DNA of 64,000 bases from Cuneatibacter sp. NSJ-177 (GTDB lineage Bacteria > Bacillota > Clostridia > Lachnospirales > Lachnospiraceae), in the NCBI RefSeq assembly GCF_022867805.1, contig NZ_JALIFO010000011.1:1-64000 (forward strand). The letters run 5' to 3'. Positions 35,305 through 43,399 of this stretch are shown one piece after another; the first letter of the stretch is position 1, and every line of letters begins with the position of its first letter. Both the position numbers and the translations under genes were made by a program. The notes under the pieces were generated by a model. It was not told the DNA's origin. It did no database searches and was given only the letters and a program-made list of their open reading frames with translations.

Positions 35305-38107
35305 CTGCCGCGTCCTTTTTGATCACTTTGATCTGGCCATAGTAGGCGTGATCTTCCACCGGAAGCTCCAGCTGCCCCTGTCCTCTCGGAACCGTAAACT
35401 CGGTGCGGAGGTTCGGGGACGGCAGGGAATACCCTTCCGGAGGAACCGTTTCAATATAATAGTAGGTTCCCGGAGCAAGTTCCACGGGATCGCTGGAAGA
35501 TTGGTTGTCCCCGACGATTTTCGTGGTGACGGCCGCCAGCAGAGTCCCGCCGGTCTCCTGATCATAAATTTCAAAGGTCGCGCCGGCCAAAGGCTCGGTA
35601 TAATCACTGTTTCCAACCACGCCTGTCTTGGAAAACGTCACTTTTACAATCGGATCATTGGAAATCTCCACGGGAGTCTCATTGATCTGATTCGCAATCA
35701 CTTCCACCTGCGTCAAAGGATTTTCCGGCAGCGCATAGCCTGTGGGCGCCGTCACTTCTTGCAGCAGGTAATACCCTTTTTCAAGGGGGATCGTCTTCGC
35801 CAGTCCGCCTGCCTCTGTCTTCAGGATGTAATCGGCTCCCTGGTATTGGACCGGGTCCGCTCCCTGAATGTCCGCCTGCGGAGCAACGAAGGGTCCGTAA
35901 AGCTTAAACTCAGCGCCCGCCAAAGACTCTTTGCCCTCGGCCGAGCTGATCTTTTGAATTTGCAGACGCCCCTTCTGGGATTCGTTCAAAAATCCATTGA
36001 CCTCTCCCGCAGACAGTGTGATGCCGTCCAGATTGGGGACCGTGTTTGCATTGGCCGTCACGGTGACGGAAAACACTTTGCCGGACAGAGGATACTCCGC
36101 CGCCAGATCATCGCTCAGGCTGGCTTCCTTCAGTTGATATTCCCCGGCCGGGATTCCGATAAATTGGACCAGTCCATTGGAATCGGATACGGCCTCATAG
36201 AAGGCCCCGCTTGGAGTATCTGTACTGGTCAGCCGAAACGTCGCGCCGGCCAGCGTGTGGATATTTCCCTCAGCGTCTTTTCCATACTTGACAAAGTGAA
36301 GGGCGCCCCGTTCGCTGGTCGGGTTGGTCAGCTCGATCGTATTCTCCGAAAGGGTCACATTTCCGGCCGCCGCAGCATCCATCGCCTCTGCCGTGATCGC
36401 CCCCTGCTCCCCTACGGTCACTTTCACCACGGTTCCGGCCGCTGAAAAACCGGCGGGAGCCGATGTTTCTTTTAAGTAATAGGTGTCACGGCGCAAGTGT
36501 TCAAAGACCACCTTGCCGTCCGTCCCGGTCGCTTGTTCCAAACCGGCCACAGCCGTGCCGTTGGCGTTGTTTGCCAGTTTGCTGCATTCCGGATCCGTGT
36601 AAAGCGCAAAAGAAGCCGTCAGGCCGGATGTTTCAATCGGAAAACTTTCTTCACCGATCTTCAGGATCTTTTTCACGGTGATGGAGTAATCATCCTCCGT
36701 CACCTCTTTTTCTCCCAAGGTAATCGGAGCGTCGGCTTTCTTAACCTGCGGGACGCCGCCCAACAGCTTATAATCGATCTGGGCCCAGTTATCCAGCTGA
36801 TAGGTCCGAAGCTCCTGGTTGGACGGAGTCACATAAGGAGCTTTCGGATATTTCACCGTCATCGTATAGGTGGTCGTGACCGGCGACCCGGCTCCAAGAT
36901 AGCTAGCCCTGTCTCCGGCCTTTCCGATCGCGGAAATCTGTACGCTCTCGACCGAACCGTCGGAAGCGTTCTGCACCGTATAGTCTTCTCCGATAACCAA
37001 GTCCGTGTTCCCCAGTTTCAGGGATACGATTTCCGCCGCTCCGCCCCCGGCCGGATAGCCGGTGGGCAGCGTATCCGTCAGCAAAAAGGATTCCAGATCC
37101 AGACGTCCGTTTCGGTCTCCGTCGGAGTCCTGACCGCCTTTTTTATTCTGTACCACGATCGTGTAGGGGACCAGATAAAAATCCGGATCGCTGGAGCCAT
37201 CCACCGCTCCCACCGATTTCTTGATCTCCCAATCATCCTCGGCCCGAACCGTTACCTCCGGCGCCTCGGCCTCCGGGATCTCGCCGGCAGCCGCCTGGTC
37301 TCCGGCAAACCCTTGCACTTTCGGCAAAAGCTTGATCTTTGATCCATCGATAAATTTGAAATTCTCTGTGGTCAAATTCAGATCAATTTCATTGGTTGTT
37401 CCGGTGCTCAGCTTATCCGGCTTCAGATTGATCGTGACCAAGGTCGCATTCCCCTGCTTGATCTGAATCACACTGTCGACTTCCTGTCCAAGCACCAGTG
37501 GATTTCCCATGTCGTCCTGCTTCAGGGTCACGGAATCCGGGAGCGTCAGCACGATGGACATCCCACTGTATTTCTGATTGTCCTCCAGAGGCGGCACTGT
37601 GTAGCTGATATAATAGTTAAAGTCTCCGCCTGACAAAATCTCTTTGGAACTAACCGTCGCCGAGATGCCGAAGGATATAGGATCCGTGCGGGGCACACCC
37701 AGGGAAGCGGCCGCGACCGTCTCCTCGAACGATGCCGCCAGAGCGCCCAGGCTCTCCGCAATTTCCGCAGCGGTGGTCTCCGCGGCCGCCTGAGCCGCTG
37801 TCTCCGCCTGGGTAAACACTTCCGTGGTCAGCCCTCCGGCCGTTTCTTGATCCTCCGCCGGTTCCGGCGAGCCGGTTGAGGCATCCCCGCCCGGATCCAA
37901 TGCCTCCGGCGCCGCGCTTCCCTCCGGAACGGTAGTCTCCTCCTGTCCGGAAGATTCCGCCGTCACCTCTCCGGACAGGGAAGCTCCTCCTTCCGGCAAG
38001 CTCTCAGCCCATGCTGTAGTGCTGGGCATCATTGTGGTAAATAGGATGGCGAACGCCAGCAGAACGGAAGTCGTGCGGCGCCAACGGCCTTTTACGAATT
38101 TTTTCAT
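35273..38107 (-). CDS. Giant SpaA-domain surface adhesin, 5' part (frameshifted)
   Basis: 944 residues from the ATG behind AGGAGGAG. A signal peptide ends at TTAWA (about 34). A Pro/Glu/Ala-rich linker follows, then a collagen-adhesin-like N-terminal region (about 130-480; ISYTVPPLEDNQKYSG, NLTTENFKF) and four SpaA/Cna_B units with E-boxes TYYLKETSAPAGF, EYQLKEASL, YYLLQEVTAPTGY and TYYYIETVPPEGY. The frame stops in the middle of a fifth unit, right after KKDAADDGILLDGVE. The matching remainder, GHLEAAGYPNIKTGQDGVG, continues in the next frame. With one frame correction at about 35275 the protein would be about 4250 residues, with signal peptide and anchor both present. The promoter carries SARP-type repeats, and the gene is divergent from the SARP regulator. 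Confidence 0.85.
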   Translation of the reverse strand: MKKFVKGRWRRTTSVLLAFAILFTTMMPSTTAWAESLPEGGASLSGEVTAESSGQEETTVPEGSAAPEALDPGGDASTGSPEPAEDQETAGGLTTEVFTQAETAAQAAAETTAAEIAESLGALAASFEETVAAASLGVPRTDPISFGISATVSSKEILSGGDFNYYISYTVPPLEDNQKYSGMSIVLTLPDSVTLKQDDMGNPLVLGQEVDSVIQIKQGNATLVTINLKPDKLSTGTTNEIDLNLTTENFKFIDGSKIKLLPKVQGFAGDQAAAGEIPEAEAPEVTVRAEDDWEIKKSVGAVDGSSDPDFYLVPYTIVVQNKKGGQDSDGDRNGRLDLESFLLTDTLPTGYPAGGGAAEIVSLKLGNTDLVIGEDYTVQNASDGSVESVQISAIGKAGDRASYLGAGSPVTTTYTMTVKYPKAPYVTPSNQELRTYQLDNWAQIDYKLLGGVPQVKKADAPITLGEKEVTEDDYSITVKKILKIGEESFPIETSGLTASFALYTDPECSKLANNANGTAVAGLEQATGTDGKVVFEHLRRDTYYLKETSAPAGFSAAGTVVKVTVGEQGAITAEAMDAAAAGNVTLSENTIELTNPTSERGALHFVKYGKDAEGNIHTLAGATFRLTSTDTPSGAFYEAVSDSNGLVQFIGIPAGEYQLKEASLSDDLAAEYPLSGKVFSVTVTANANTVPNLDGITLSAGEVNGFLNESQKGRLQIQKISSAEGKESLAGAEFKLYGPFVAPQADIQGADPVQYQGADYILKTEAGGLAKTIPLEKGYYLLQEVTAPTGYALPENPLTQVEVIANQINETPVEISNDPIVKVTFSKTGVVGNSDYTEPLAGATFEIYDQETGGTLLAAVTTKIVGDNQSSSDPVELAPGTYYYIETVPPEGYSLPSPNLRTEFTVPRGQGQLELPVEDHAYYGQIKVIKKDAADDGILLDGVE

Positions 38108-38168
38108 GAGCTCCTCCTCTTTTCTTATCACCAGACTCATTTGTCTATAAGTCCAATACTCCGTTTAT

Positions 38169-38201
38169 ACTATAACACATAGGAATCACACCAATGTCAC
38201 A
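38169..38201 (-). promoter_or_regulatory. Promoter with SARP-type direct repeats, giant adhesin
   Basis: TGTGACA (38195-38201), TGTGATT (38184-38190) and TGTGTTA (38173-38179) are three direct repeats at exact 11-bp steps. The last overlaps the -10 TATAGT (38169-38174). The TGTGATT-to--10 gap is 9 bp, identical to the MucBP-like gene promoter. The arrangement matches known SARP operators (heptamers on one helix face, one turn apart, close to the -10). Confidence 0.7.
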
Positions 38202-38230
38202 GATAATATGGATATGATTTTTCTTTTCTA

Positions 38231-38262
38231 CTTTCCTTTTGTGTGATACAATCAAATATCAT
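38231..38262 (+). promoter_or_regulatory. Possible promoter of the SARP-pilus operon
   Basis: A TACAAT (38247-38252) preceded by TTTTCT at 17 bp could be the promoter. A single TGTGATA box (38242-38248) lies in it, without an 11-bp partner, so autoregulation is possible but weakly supported. Confidence 0.35.
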
Positions 38263-38322
38263 AACACACACAAGAGAAAACACTGTCCGCAGTGTCAAAA
38301 ACCGCCCAAGGAGGCAGCGCCT

Positions 38323-39510
38323 ATGCAGGAATTTCGTCTCAGCATCCGGTTGTTCGGAGAATTTATGATTCAGAGTCCTTGTGGAGAATTTCACCCAGGG
38401 ACCAATAACAGTTCCCAAATCACCCTCTTGGTATCCTATTTGATCACCAACAAGGGGGCGGAGGTTTCCAAGGCCAAATTGTCGGAGGCCCTCTGGCCCG
38501 AAGGTCAAATCAAAAATCAGACGGCCGCGCTGCGCAATCTGATCTACCGCGCCCGGAAGGACTTGAAAATTCTCTCCCCTTCGGAAGAAACTGAATACAT
38601 CGGATATGTCAACGATTCCTACTACTGGAACAAGGATATCCCTTGTACCACCGATATCTTTGAATTTGAACAGCTTTACCAGCAGGCCAGGAGCGAAAAG
38701 GACCCAGATCAGGCTTACGTGCTCTATAGCAGGATGCACCAGCTTTATCAGGGAGAGTTCCTCCCTACGCTGACATCCGTGGAATGGGTGCTTTTTCAGA
38801 ATGCCTATTACAGGAATTTATTTATTGACTGCACGCTCCGCATGTGCGATTATTTAATGGTGAAAAAGGATTACAGCGCGCTAATCACCTTGTGCGACCG
38901 CTCCTGTCTGATGTACCAGGAGGAAGACCGGTTTCACCGGTATAAACTGATGGCTTATCTAGGGCTGGACACGCCAACCACCGCGCTGGAATATTACCAT
39001 CAGACCGTGAACTTCTTTACCCAGAAATTCGGCGTCGACATCAGCGATTCTCTCCAGGACGTTTACCACGAGATTTTATCCCGGATTCCCAGCAATCCGG
39101 TCAATCTGGAAGAATTGGAAGAGGATCTCTCCGAGAGCGGAAAGACGAACCAGACCTTTTACTGTAATTTTGATATCTTCCGGAATTTTTACCAACTGAA
39201 CCGGCGGTCGGTGCGGCGGTCCCACAGCAAGCACTATCTCCTGCTTTTGTCGCTCCTCGAAGCCTCCGGAAATCAGCCGGACTCCGCCGTTCTGAAAGAC
39301 GAGATGGCGATTCTGTTCGAACTTCTCTCCACCACCCTGCGGCGGAACGATATCTATACCAGGACCAGTAACTCCCAGTATTCGGTGATTTTGACCGTCC
39401 CCAATGAATACGGAAGCGAGATCGCGGCGAACCGGATTCAGGAAAGATACGATCAGAGAAAACATCACCCGAAAATCCGCCTGACCATCGCGCGGAAATT
39501 GATCGAATAA
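38323..39510 (+). CDS. SARP-type regulator with degenerate GGDEF-like C-terminus
   Basis: 395 residues, starting at the ATG behind AAGGAGG. Residues 1-95 form an OmpR-like winged helix (SIRLFGEFMIQSP, SKAKLSEALWPEGQIKNQTA with NLIYRARKDL). About 100-240 is the helical BTAD transcription-activation domain (FEFEQLYQQA, YQGEFLPTLTSVEW). This is the plan of SARP activators. The last 140 residues look like a GGDEF fold whose catalytic signature is lost: RRNDIYTRTSNSQYSVILTV stands where R.D...R.GGDEF...L would be. It probably binds no GTP, but could sense a nucleotide or a partner. It is first in the operon with the transglutaminase and pilus-like genes and divergent from the adhesin whose promoter carries SARP boxes, so it is likely their activator. 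Confidence 0.82.
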   Translation: MQEFRLSIRLFGEFMIQSPCGEFHPGTNNSSQITLLVSYLITNKGAEVSKAKLSEALWPEGQIKNQTAALRNLIYRARKDLKILSPSEETEYIGYVNDSYYWNKDIPCTTDIFEFEQLYQQARSEKDPDQAYVLYSRMHQLYQGEFLPTLTSVEWVLFQNAYYRNLFIDCTLRMCDYLMVKKDYSALITLCDRSCLMYQEEDRFHRYKLMAYLGLDTPTTALEYYHQTVNFFTQKFGVDISDSLQDVYHEILSRIPSNPVNLEELEEDLSESGKTNQTFYCNFDIFRNFYQLNRRSVRRSHSKHYLLLLSLLEASGNQPDSAVLKDEMAILFELLSTTLRRNDIYTRTSNSQYSVILTVPNEYGSEIAANRIQERYDQRKHHPKIRLTIARKLIE

Positions 39511-39534
39511 TTTAAGAGGAAAGGAGAGCGCCGT

Positions 39535-40497
39535 ATGAAAAGGCCGTCCTGTTTCAACTTCATATGGCTGCTGCTCCTGGTCTGCCTGACAGCGGCAGGC
39601 TGTTCTTCGCCGGAAGAGCCGCCTGCCGGAACGACAGCCGCCCCCGCAAAACAGACGGGTGTCAAAGAGACGGGGGCCTTGCGGGACAGCCGCCCGCAGG
39701 TGCTGGTTCCGGAGGCGTCCGGCCTTGTTACGTACACCTCCGATACGGCGGCGGCCGATGCCTCCCACACTTCAGAAGGCTATATTATGGTCCGCTATAC
39801 CGGAAGCAACCAGAAGGTGAAATTACAGATCATTTCCCCTACCTCGGTCAAGTATACGTATGTGATCCACAGCCGGACCGATTACGAATCCTTCCCGCTG
39901 ACCGAAGGAAGCGGCGAATATCAGTTTACGGTTTATGAAAACCTGAACGGCGACCAATACGCCGCCGTGCTGTCCCAGACAATTCAGGTAGAGATTGCGG
40001 ACGAATTTAAACCCTTCCTCTATCCCAACCAGTACACAAATTTCACTGCGGACAGCAAAGCCTTTTCCCTTTCCGAGCAGCTGGCAGACGGCGCCCATTC
40101 GGATCTGGAGGTCGTCACCAATATTTATAACTATGTGATCGGATCCATCTCCTATGACGAGGCCCTGGCGGAAAATGCGCCTTATGATTACCTGCCGGAT
40201 GTGGACGAAGTGCTGTCCGATCAGACTGGGATCTGTTTTGACTATGCGGCGGTCATGACCGCCATGCTTCGGGCCCAGCGGATTCCCACCAAGCTTGTGG
40301 TCGGCTATTCCAACGATCTCTACCACGCCTGGATCAGCACCTACGTGGACGATCAGGGCTGGGTGGACAATGTGATTCAATTTGACGGTAAGGTCTGGAC
40401 CCTGATGGACCCCACCTTGGCGGCCAACAACGATGCCGAAGATGTCAAAAAATATGTGGGAGACGGCAGCAACTATATCGTCAAATATACGTATTAA
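39535..40497 (+). CDS. Transglutaminase-like lipoprotein
   Basis: A 320-residue lipoprotein: signal LLLLVCLTAAGCSS with lipid-bearing Cys23, then a short Ser/Pro linker. A beta domain follows (90-160), and then a transglutaminase-like cysteine peptidase core. TGICFDYAAVMTAMLRAQ gives the nucleophile, LYHAWISTYV the His and WTLMDPTL the Asp: the full Cys-His-Asp triad. It starts 24 bases after the SARP gene. An extracellular, membrane-anchored enzyme of this family beside SpaA-rich adhesins and pilus parts suggests processing or crosslinking of surface proteins or peptidoglycan; that is inference. Confidence 0.85.
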   Translation: MKRPSCFNFIWLLLLVCLTAAGCSSPEEPPAGTTAAPAKQTGVKETGALRDSRPQVLVPEASGLVTYTSDTAAADASHTSEGYIMVRYTGSNQKVKLQIISPTSVKYTYVIHSRTDYESFPLTEGSGEYQFTVYENLNGDQYAAVLSQTIQVEIADEFKPFLYPNQYTNFTADSKAFSLSEQLADGAHSDLEVVTNIYNYVIGSISYDEALAENAPYDYLPDVDEVLSDQTGICFDYAAVMTAMLRAQRIPTKLVVGYSNDLYHAWISTYVDDQGWVDNVIQFDGKVWTLMDPTLAANNDAEDVKKYVGDGSNYIVKYTY

Positions 40498-40531
40498 CAC
40501 TCCATGCAAAATCCATCAGGAAGGAGCTTCC

Positions 40532-41584
40532 ATGAAAACAAAAACATCAGAACAACCTCTCTCCTATCAGGAAACCGCCTCCTTTTGCAGTCAGATGGCG
40601 ATGATACTTCGTTCGGGGATATCTCCGGCGGAAGGGATTTCCATTATGGTACAGGATGCGTCCTCCGAGGCGGAGCGAAGGCTCTTAGCAATCGTGGAGG
40701 AAACGCTGCAGGCGACGGGAAGCCTGACAAACGCTCTGAAAGCCACCGGCGCTTTTCCCTCCTATCTGCTGCAGATGACGGAAATCGGAGAGCAGTCCGG
40801 AAAGCTGGATGAAGTCATGGATGCCCTTGCGGAATACTATGACCGCGAAGACAGTATCGCGGATTCCATGAAGCAGGCGGTTACCTATCCGCTGGTGATG
40901 CTGGCTATGATGGCTGTGGTCGTGGTCCTCCTGATCACCAAGGTACTGCCGGTTTTCCAGCAGGTTTTTGAACAGCTGGGCCGAAAAATGAACGGTTTTT
41001 CCTCCGGCCTTCTCGCGGTCGGGGAAACCATGAACCGCTATTCTTCCGTTTTCCTCATCCTGTTGATTTTGGCGGTGCTCTGCGTGTTTTTCTGTGTCCG
41101 GACTGCTTCCGGAAAGAAAGCGGCTGCAAAAATTGCCGCCCGGCTTGGCATCGGCAAAGAATTTCGCCGTAAAACCGCGGCCTGCCGTTTTGCGGGCGGG
41201 ATGGCGCTGACTCTCTCCAGCGGATTGGATGTGGACCGGAGCTTTGAACTTTCCTCCGAGTTGGTGGAGGATGAAGATTTCCGTAAAAAAATCCAAGCCT
41301 GCCGCCAATCCGTACAGGAGGGAACGGATTTTGCCGCCGCTTTGTCCGAGGCGGGAATCCTGACCGGCCTCTATGCCCGGATGATCCACATCGGCTCCCG
41401 CACCGGGTGCGCCGATGAAATGTTTCAGAAAATAGCGCTCCAGACGGAAGAGGAGCTGGACGGCCACATCCGCCGGAGAATCGCGGTGCTGGAACCGACT
41501 CTTGTGGCGATTCTCTCCGTCATCGTCGGTGTGATTCTGCTTTCCGTGATGCTTCCTCTGATGGGCATTCTTTCCGGCATGTAA
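40532..41584 (+). CDS. Type II secretion / type IV pilus inner-membrane protein (GspF/PilC)
   Basis: 350 residues, ATG behind AAGGAG. Two T2SSF domains. The first has FCSQMAMILRSGISPAEGIS and FPSYLLQMTEIGEQSGKLDE, then a membrane segment (YPLVMLAMMAVVVVLLITKV). The second has CRFAGGMALTLSSGLDVDRS and the parallel ARMIHIGSRTGCADEMFQKI, and the C-terminal segment LVAILSVIVGVILLSVMLPL. This is the platform protein on which the assembly ATPase acts. The gene is part of a tight seven-gene operon. Length is slightly short for PilC (about 400). Confidence 0.9.
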   Translation: MKTKTSEQPLSYQETASFCSQMAMILRSGISPAEGISIMVQDASSEAERRLLAIVEETLQATGSLTNALKATGAFPSYLLQMTEIGEQSGKLDEVMDALAEYYDREDSIADSMKQAVTYPLVMLAMMAVVVVLLITKVLPVFQQVFEQLGRKMNGFSSGLLAVGETMNRYSSVFLILLILAVLCVFFCVRTASGKKAAAKIAARLGIGKEFRRKTAACRFAGGMALTLSSGLDVDRSFELSSELVEDEDFRKKIQACRQSVQEGTDFAAALSEAGILTGLYARMIHIGSRTGCADEMFQKIALQTEEELDGHIRRRIAVLEPTLVAILSVIVGVILLSVMLPLMGILSGM

Positions 41585-41595
41585 AGGAGGCGTTT

Positions 41596-41928
41596 ATGAA
41601 CCGTTTTTCCGGCCGCTCTCAAAAGCGGCGCGTTTCCGGAATCTGGGTCACTCTCGCCCTGTTCCTTTTGGTCCTCTTTTTATTTTCCGGCGGCTTAAAC
41701 CTGCTGTCCCAAAAGACTTCCGAAGAACAGCTCGCCAGCCTGGAAAAATCACTCTACCAAACCGCGGTCCACTGTTACTGCGTGGAGGGATCTTACCCGG
41801 AAAGCCTGGACTATCTCAAAGAAAATTATGGGCTGTCTTTTGATGAGAACCGTTTTTTTGTCGACTACCAGCCCTTGGGGGAAAACATCATGCCGGACAT
41901 TACGGTTCTGGCCCGAAATCCCCGCTAG
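41596..41928 (+). CDS. Small membrane protein of the pilus-like operon
   Basis: 110 residues with one N-terminal membrane segment (GIWVTLALFLLVLFLFSGGL) after a basic tail, then a soluble part beginning with a helix, SEEQLASLEKSLYQTAVHCY. This is followed by CVEGSYPESLDYLKENYGLS, wording close to the early soluble part of pseudopilins. No Glu at the prepilin +5 position. Starts 11 bases after gspF. I infer a minor pilin-like or assembly component; the family is not known to me. Confidence 0.75.
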   Translation: MNRFSGRSQKRRVSGIWVTLALFLLVLFLFSGGLNLLSQKTSEEQLASLEKSLYQTAVHCYCVEGSYPESLDYLKENYGLSFDENRFFVDYQPLGENIMPDITVLARNPR

Positions 41929-41958
41929 ACCAAAACAGGAAGGAGGGGAGATGCCCGG

Positions 41959-42459
41959 ATGAATTCCTTTGAACCCAAACATCATATAGTGGACTTTCTC
42001 TTTCCGCTGGCGCTGTTTTTTGTCTTTGCCGCCTCCGCCGTGATGCTGATTCTGACCGCCTCCGGCGCTTACCGGAATACGGCGGCCGAAACGGAAAAAA
42101 ATTATAACGCCCGGACGGCCATGGCTTATCTAACGGAAAAAATCCGTCAGGGAGATGAAAACGGAGCCGTCTTTCTGGATTCCTTTGACGGCCGGGACGC
42201 CCTGGCGATCCGGCAGGCCTATAACGGGGCTTCCTACACCACCTACATCTATGCGGACGAAGGGGCGCTGAAAGAATTGTTGATCAAAGACGGGACCGAT
42301 GCCACGGCAGCCAGCGGGAAAACGATCCTCGAAGTGCAGTCCTTTGAGATAGAAGAAGTGAGCCCGCATCTCTTCCGTTTCCGGACGGAGGATACGAGCG
42401 GGGAGCCGTTTACATTCTTCGCCGGTTTTAAAAGCGAGAAAGGGGGTGCCGGTCAATGA
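41959..42459 (+). CDS. DUF4860-like membrane-anchored protein of the pilus-like operon
   Basis: 166 residues: N-terminal membrane segment FLFPLALFFVFAASAVMLIL, then a helix with ETEKNYNARTAMAYLTEKIR, then beta strands ending FTFFAGFKSEKG. It resembles the DUF4860 family found in clostridial pilus-like clusters (recalled, not searched). Its stop overlaps the next ATG by 4 bases. Confidence 0.75.
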   Translation: MNSFEPKHHIVDFLFPLALFFVFAASAVMLILTASGAYRNTAAETEKNYNARTAMAYLTEKIRQGDENGAVFLDSFDGRDALAIRQAYNGASYTTYIYADEGALKELLIKDGTDATAASGKTILEVQSFEIEEVSPHLFRFRTEDTSGEPFTFFAGFKSEKGGAGQ

Positions 42460-42905
42460 GAAGAATCAGCGCCCGGCGGCCGAACCTGTTCCTGATGGAA
42501 CTGATCGCTGCCATCCTCTTTTTCGCTCTATGCAGCGCGGTATGTATCCAGATCTTCGCAGGCTCCAGGCAAAAAGCCGCGGAAACGGCTGATTTGAACC
42601 AGGCGGTCGCGCTGGCCCAGAGCATGGCCGATGTGATCCGGACCGGCGATGCCGCCCCCTCCGATCAGACCCTCTATTTTAACCAAGACTGGCAAAGCTG
42701 TGAGAATGCGGATGCCGCCTATCAGCTGACGGTATCCTGGTCCTGGAAGGATCTCTCCGGCGAAACCTCACGGCCGTTCCCTCTTGCAGGATCTACCGGC
42801 ACGGCGGAAATCGCGGTTTGCACGGCGGAAGGGAATGATCTCTTTCGCCTGGAAGTCCGGCGGAATTTTCCCCACACCCTAACAGAACAGGAGGTCGCCC
42901 CATGA
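42456..42905 (+). CDS. Pseudopilin-like protein
   Basis: 149 residues. The N-terminus, RRPNLFLMELIAAILFFALC, has the layout of a type IV prepilin: basic leader, a Glu five residues into the hydrophobic stretch, then about 20 apolar residues. The processing-site Gly is replaced by Asn if cleavage precedes LFLME. The helix continues with SRQKAAETADLNQAVALAQS as in pseudopilins. Coupled to both neighbours by 4-base ATGA overlaps. Confidence 0.78.
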   Translation: MRRISARRPNLFLMELIAAILFFALCSAVCIQIFAGSRQKAAETADLNQAVALAQSMADVIRTGDAAPSDQTLYFNQDWQSCENADAAYQLTVSWSWKDLSGETSRPFPLAGSTGTAEIAVCTAEGNDLFRLEVRRNFPHTLTEQEVAP

Positions 42906-43399
42906 AATCAAAATCTTTTCCTGTCAGTCATATGGGGGCTTCCCTGATCCTATGTGTGTTTATCATCCTGTCTCTGGTAACCTTTGCCGCGCTCTCCGCC
43001 GTAAACACCCAGAGAGACCGGGCCTTCGGAGAAAAAATCTCCGAGCGCACCGCCGCTTACTATGCCGCCTCCAACCAGGCGGAAGATCTGCTGAGCCAGA
43101 TCGATGACATCTTGTATCAAGCCTATCAAACCGATTCCGCATCCTACTACGAAGCCGTCAAAAGCGCGCTGGCCGGGTTCGATGGAATCGAGACCGATTT
43201 TTCCGGCGCTCTGCCGGCGGTAAGCTTCCAGATTTCTTTCGGGGAAGACCGGGCGCTTGCCGTATGTCTGGAGCTGACTTTTCCCACCGAGCCAGGCGAT
43301 CGCTTTTATCGCATCACATCCTGGAAGGAAAGATCCACCAGGGAATGGGAGGGGAAAAATATTGTTCCGGTTTTATCTCTTGAAGGAGCTGCATTATGA
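42902..43399 (+). CDS. PilX-like membrane protein of the pilus-like operon
   Basis: 165 residues with one N-terminal membrane segment (GASLILCVFIILSLVTFAAL), then a long helix (AFGEKISERTAAYYAASNQA) and a beta-rich end. This matches the general plan of PilX/minor pilins, but no prepilin cleavage motif is visible. ATGA overlaps at both ends bind it to the operon. Confidence 0.7.
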   Translation: MKSKSFPVSHMGASLILCVFIILSLVTFAALSAVNTQRDRAFGEKISERTAAYYAASNQAEDLLSQIDDILYQAYQTDSASYYEAVKSALAGFDGIETDFSGALPAVSFQISFGEDRALAVCLELTFPTEPGDRFYRITSWKERSTREWEGKNIVPVLSLEGAAL

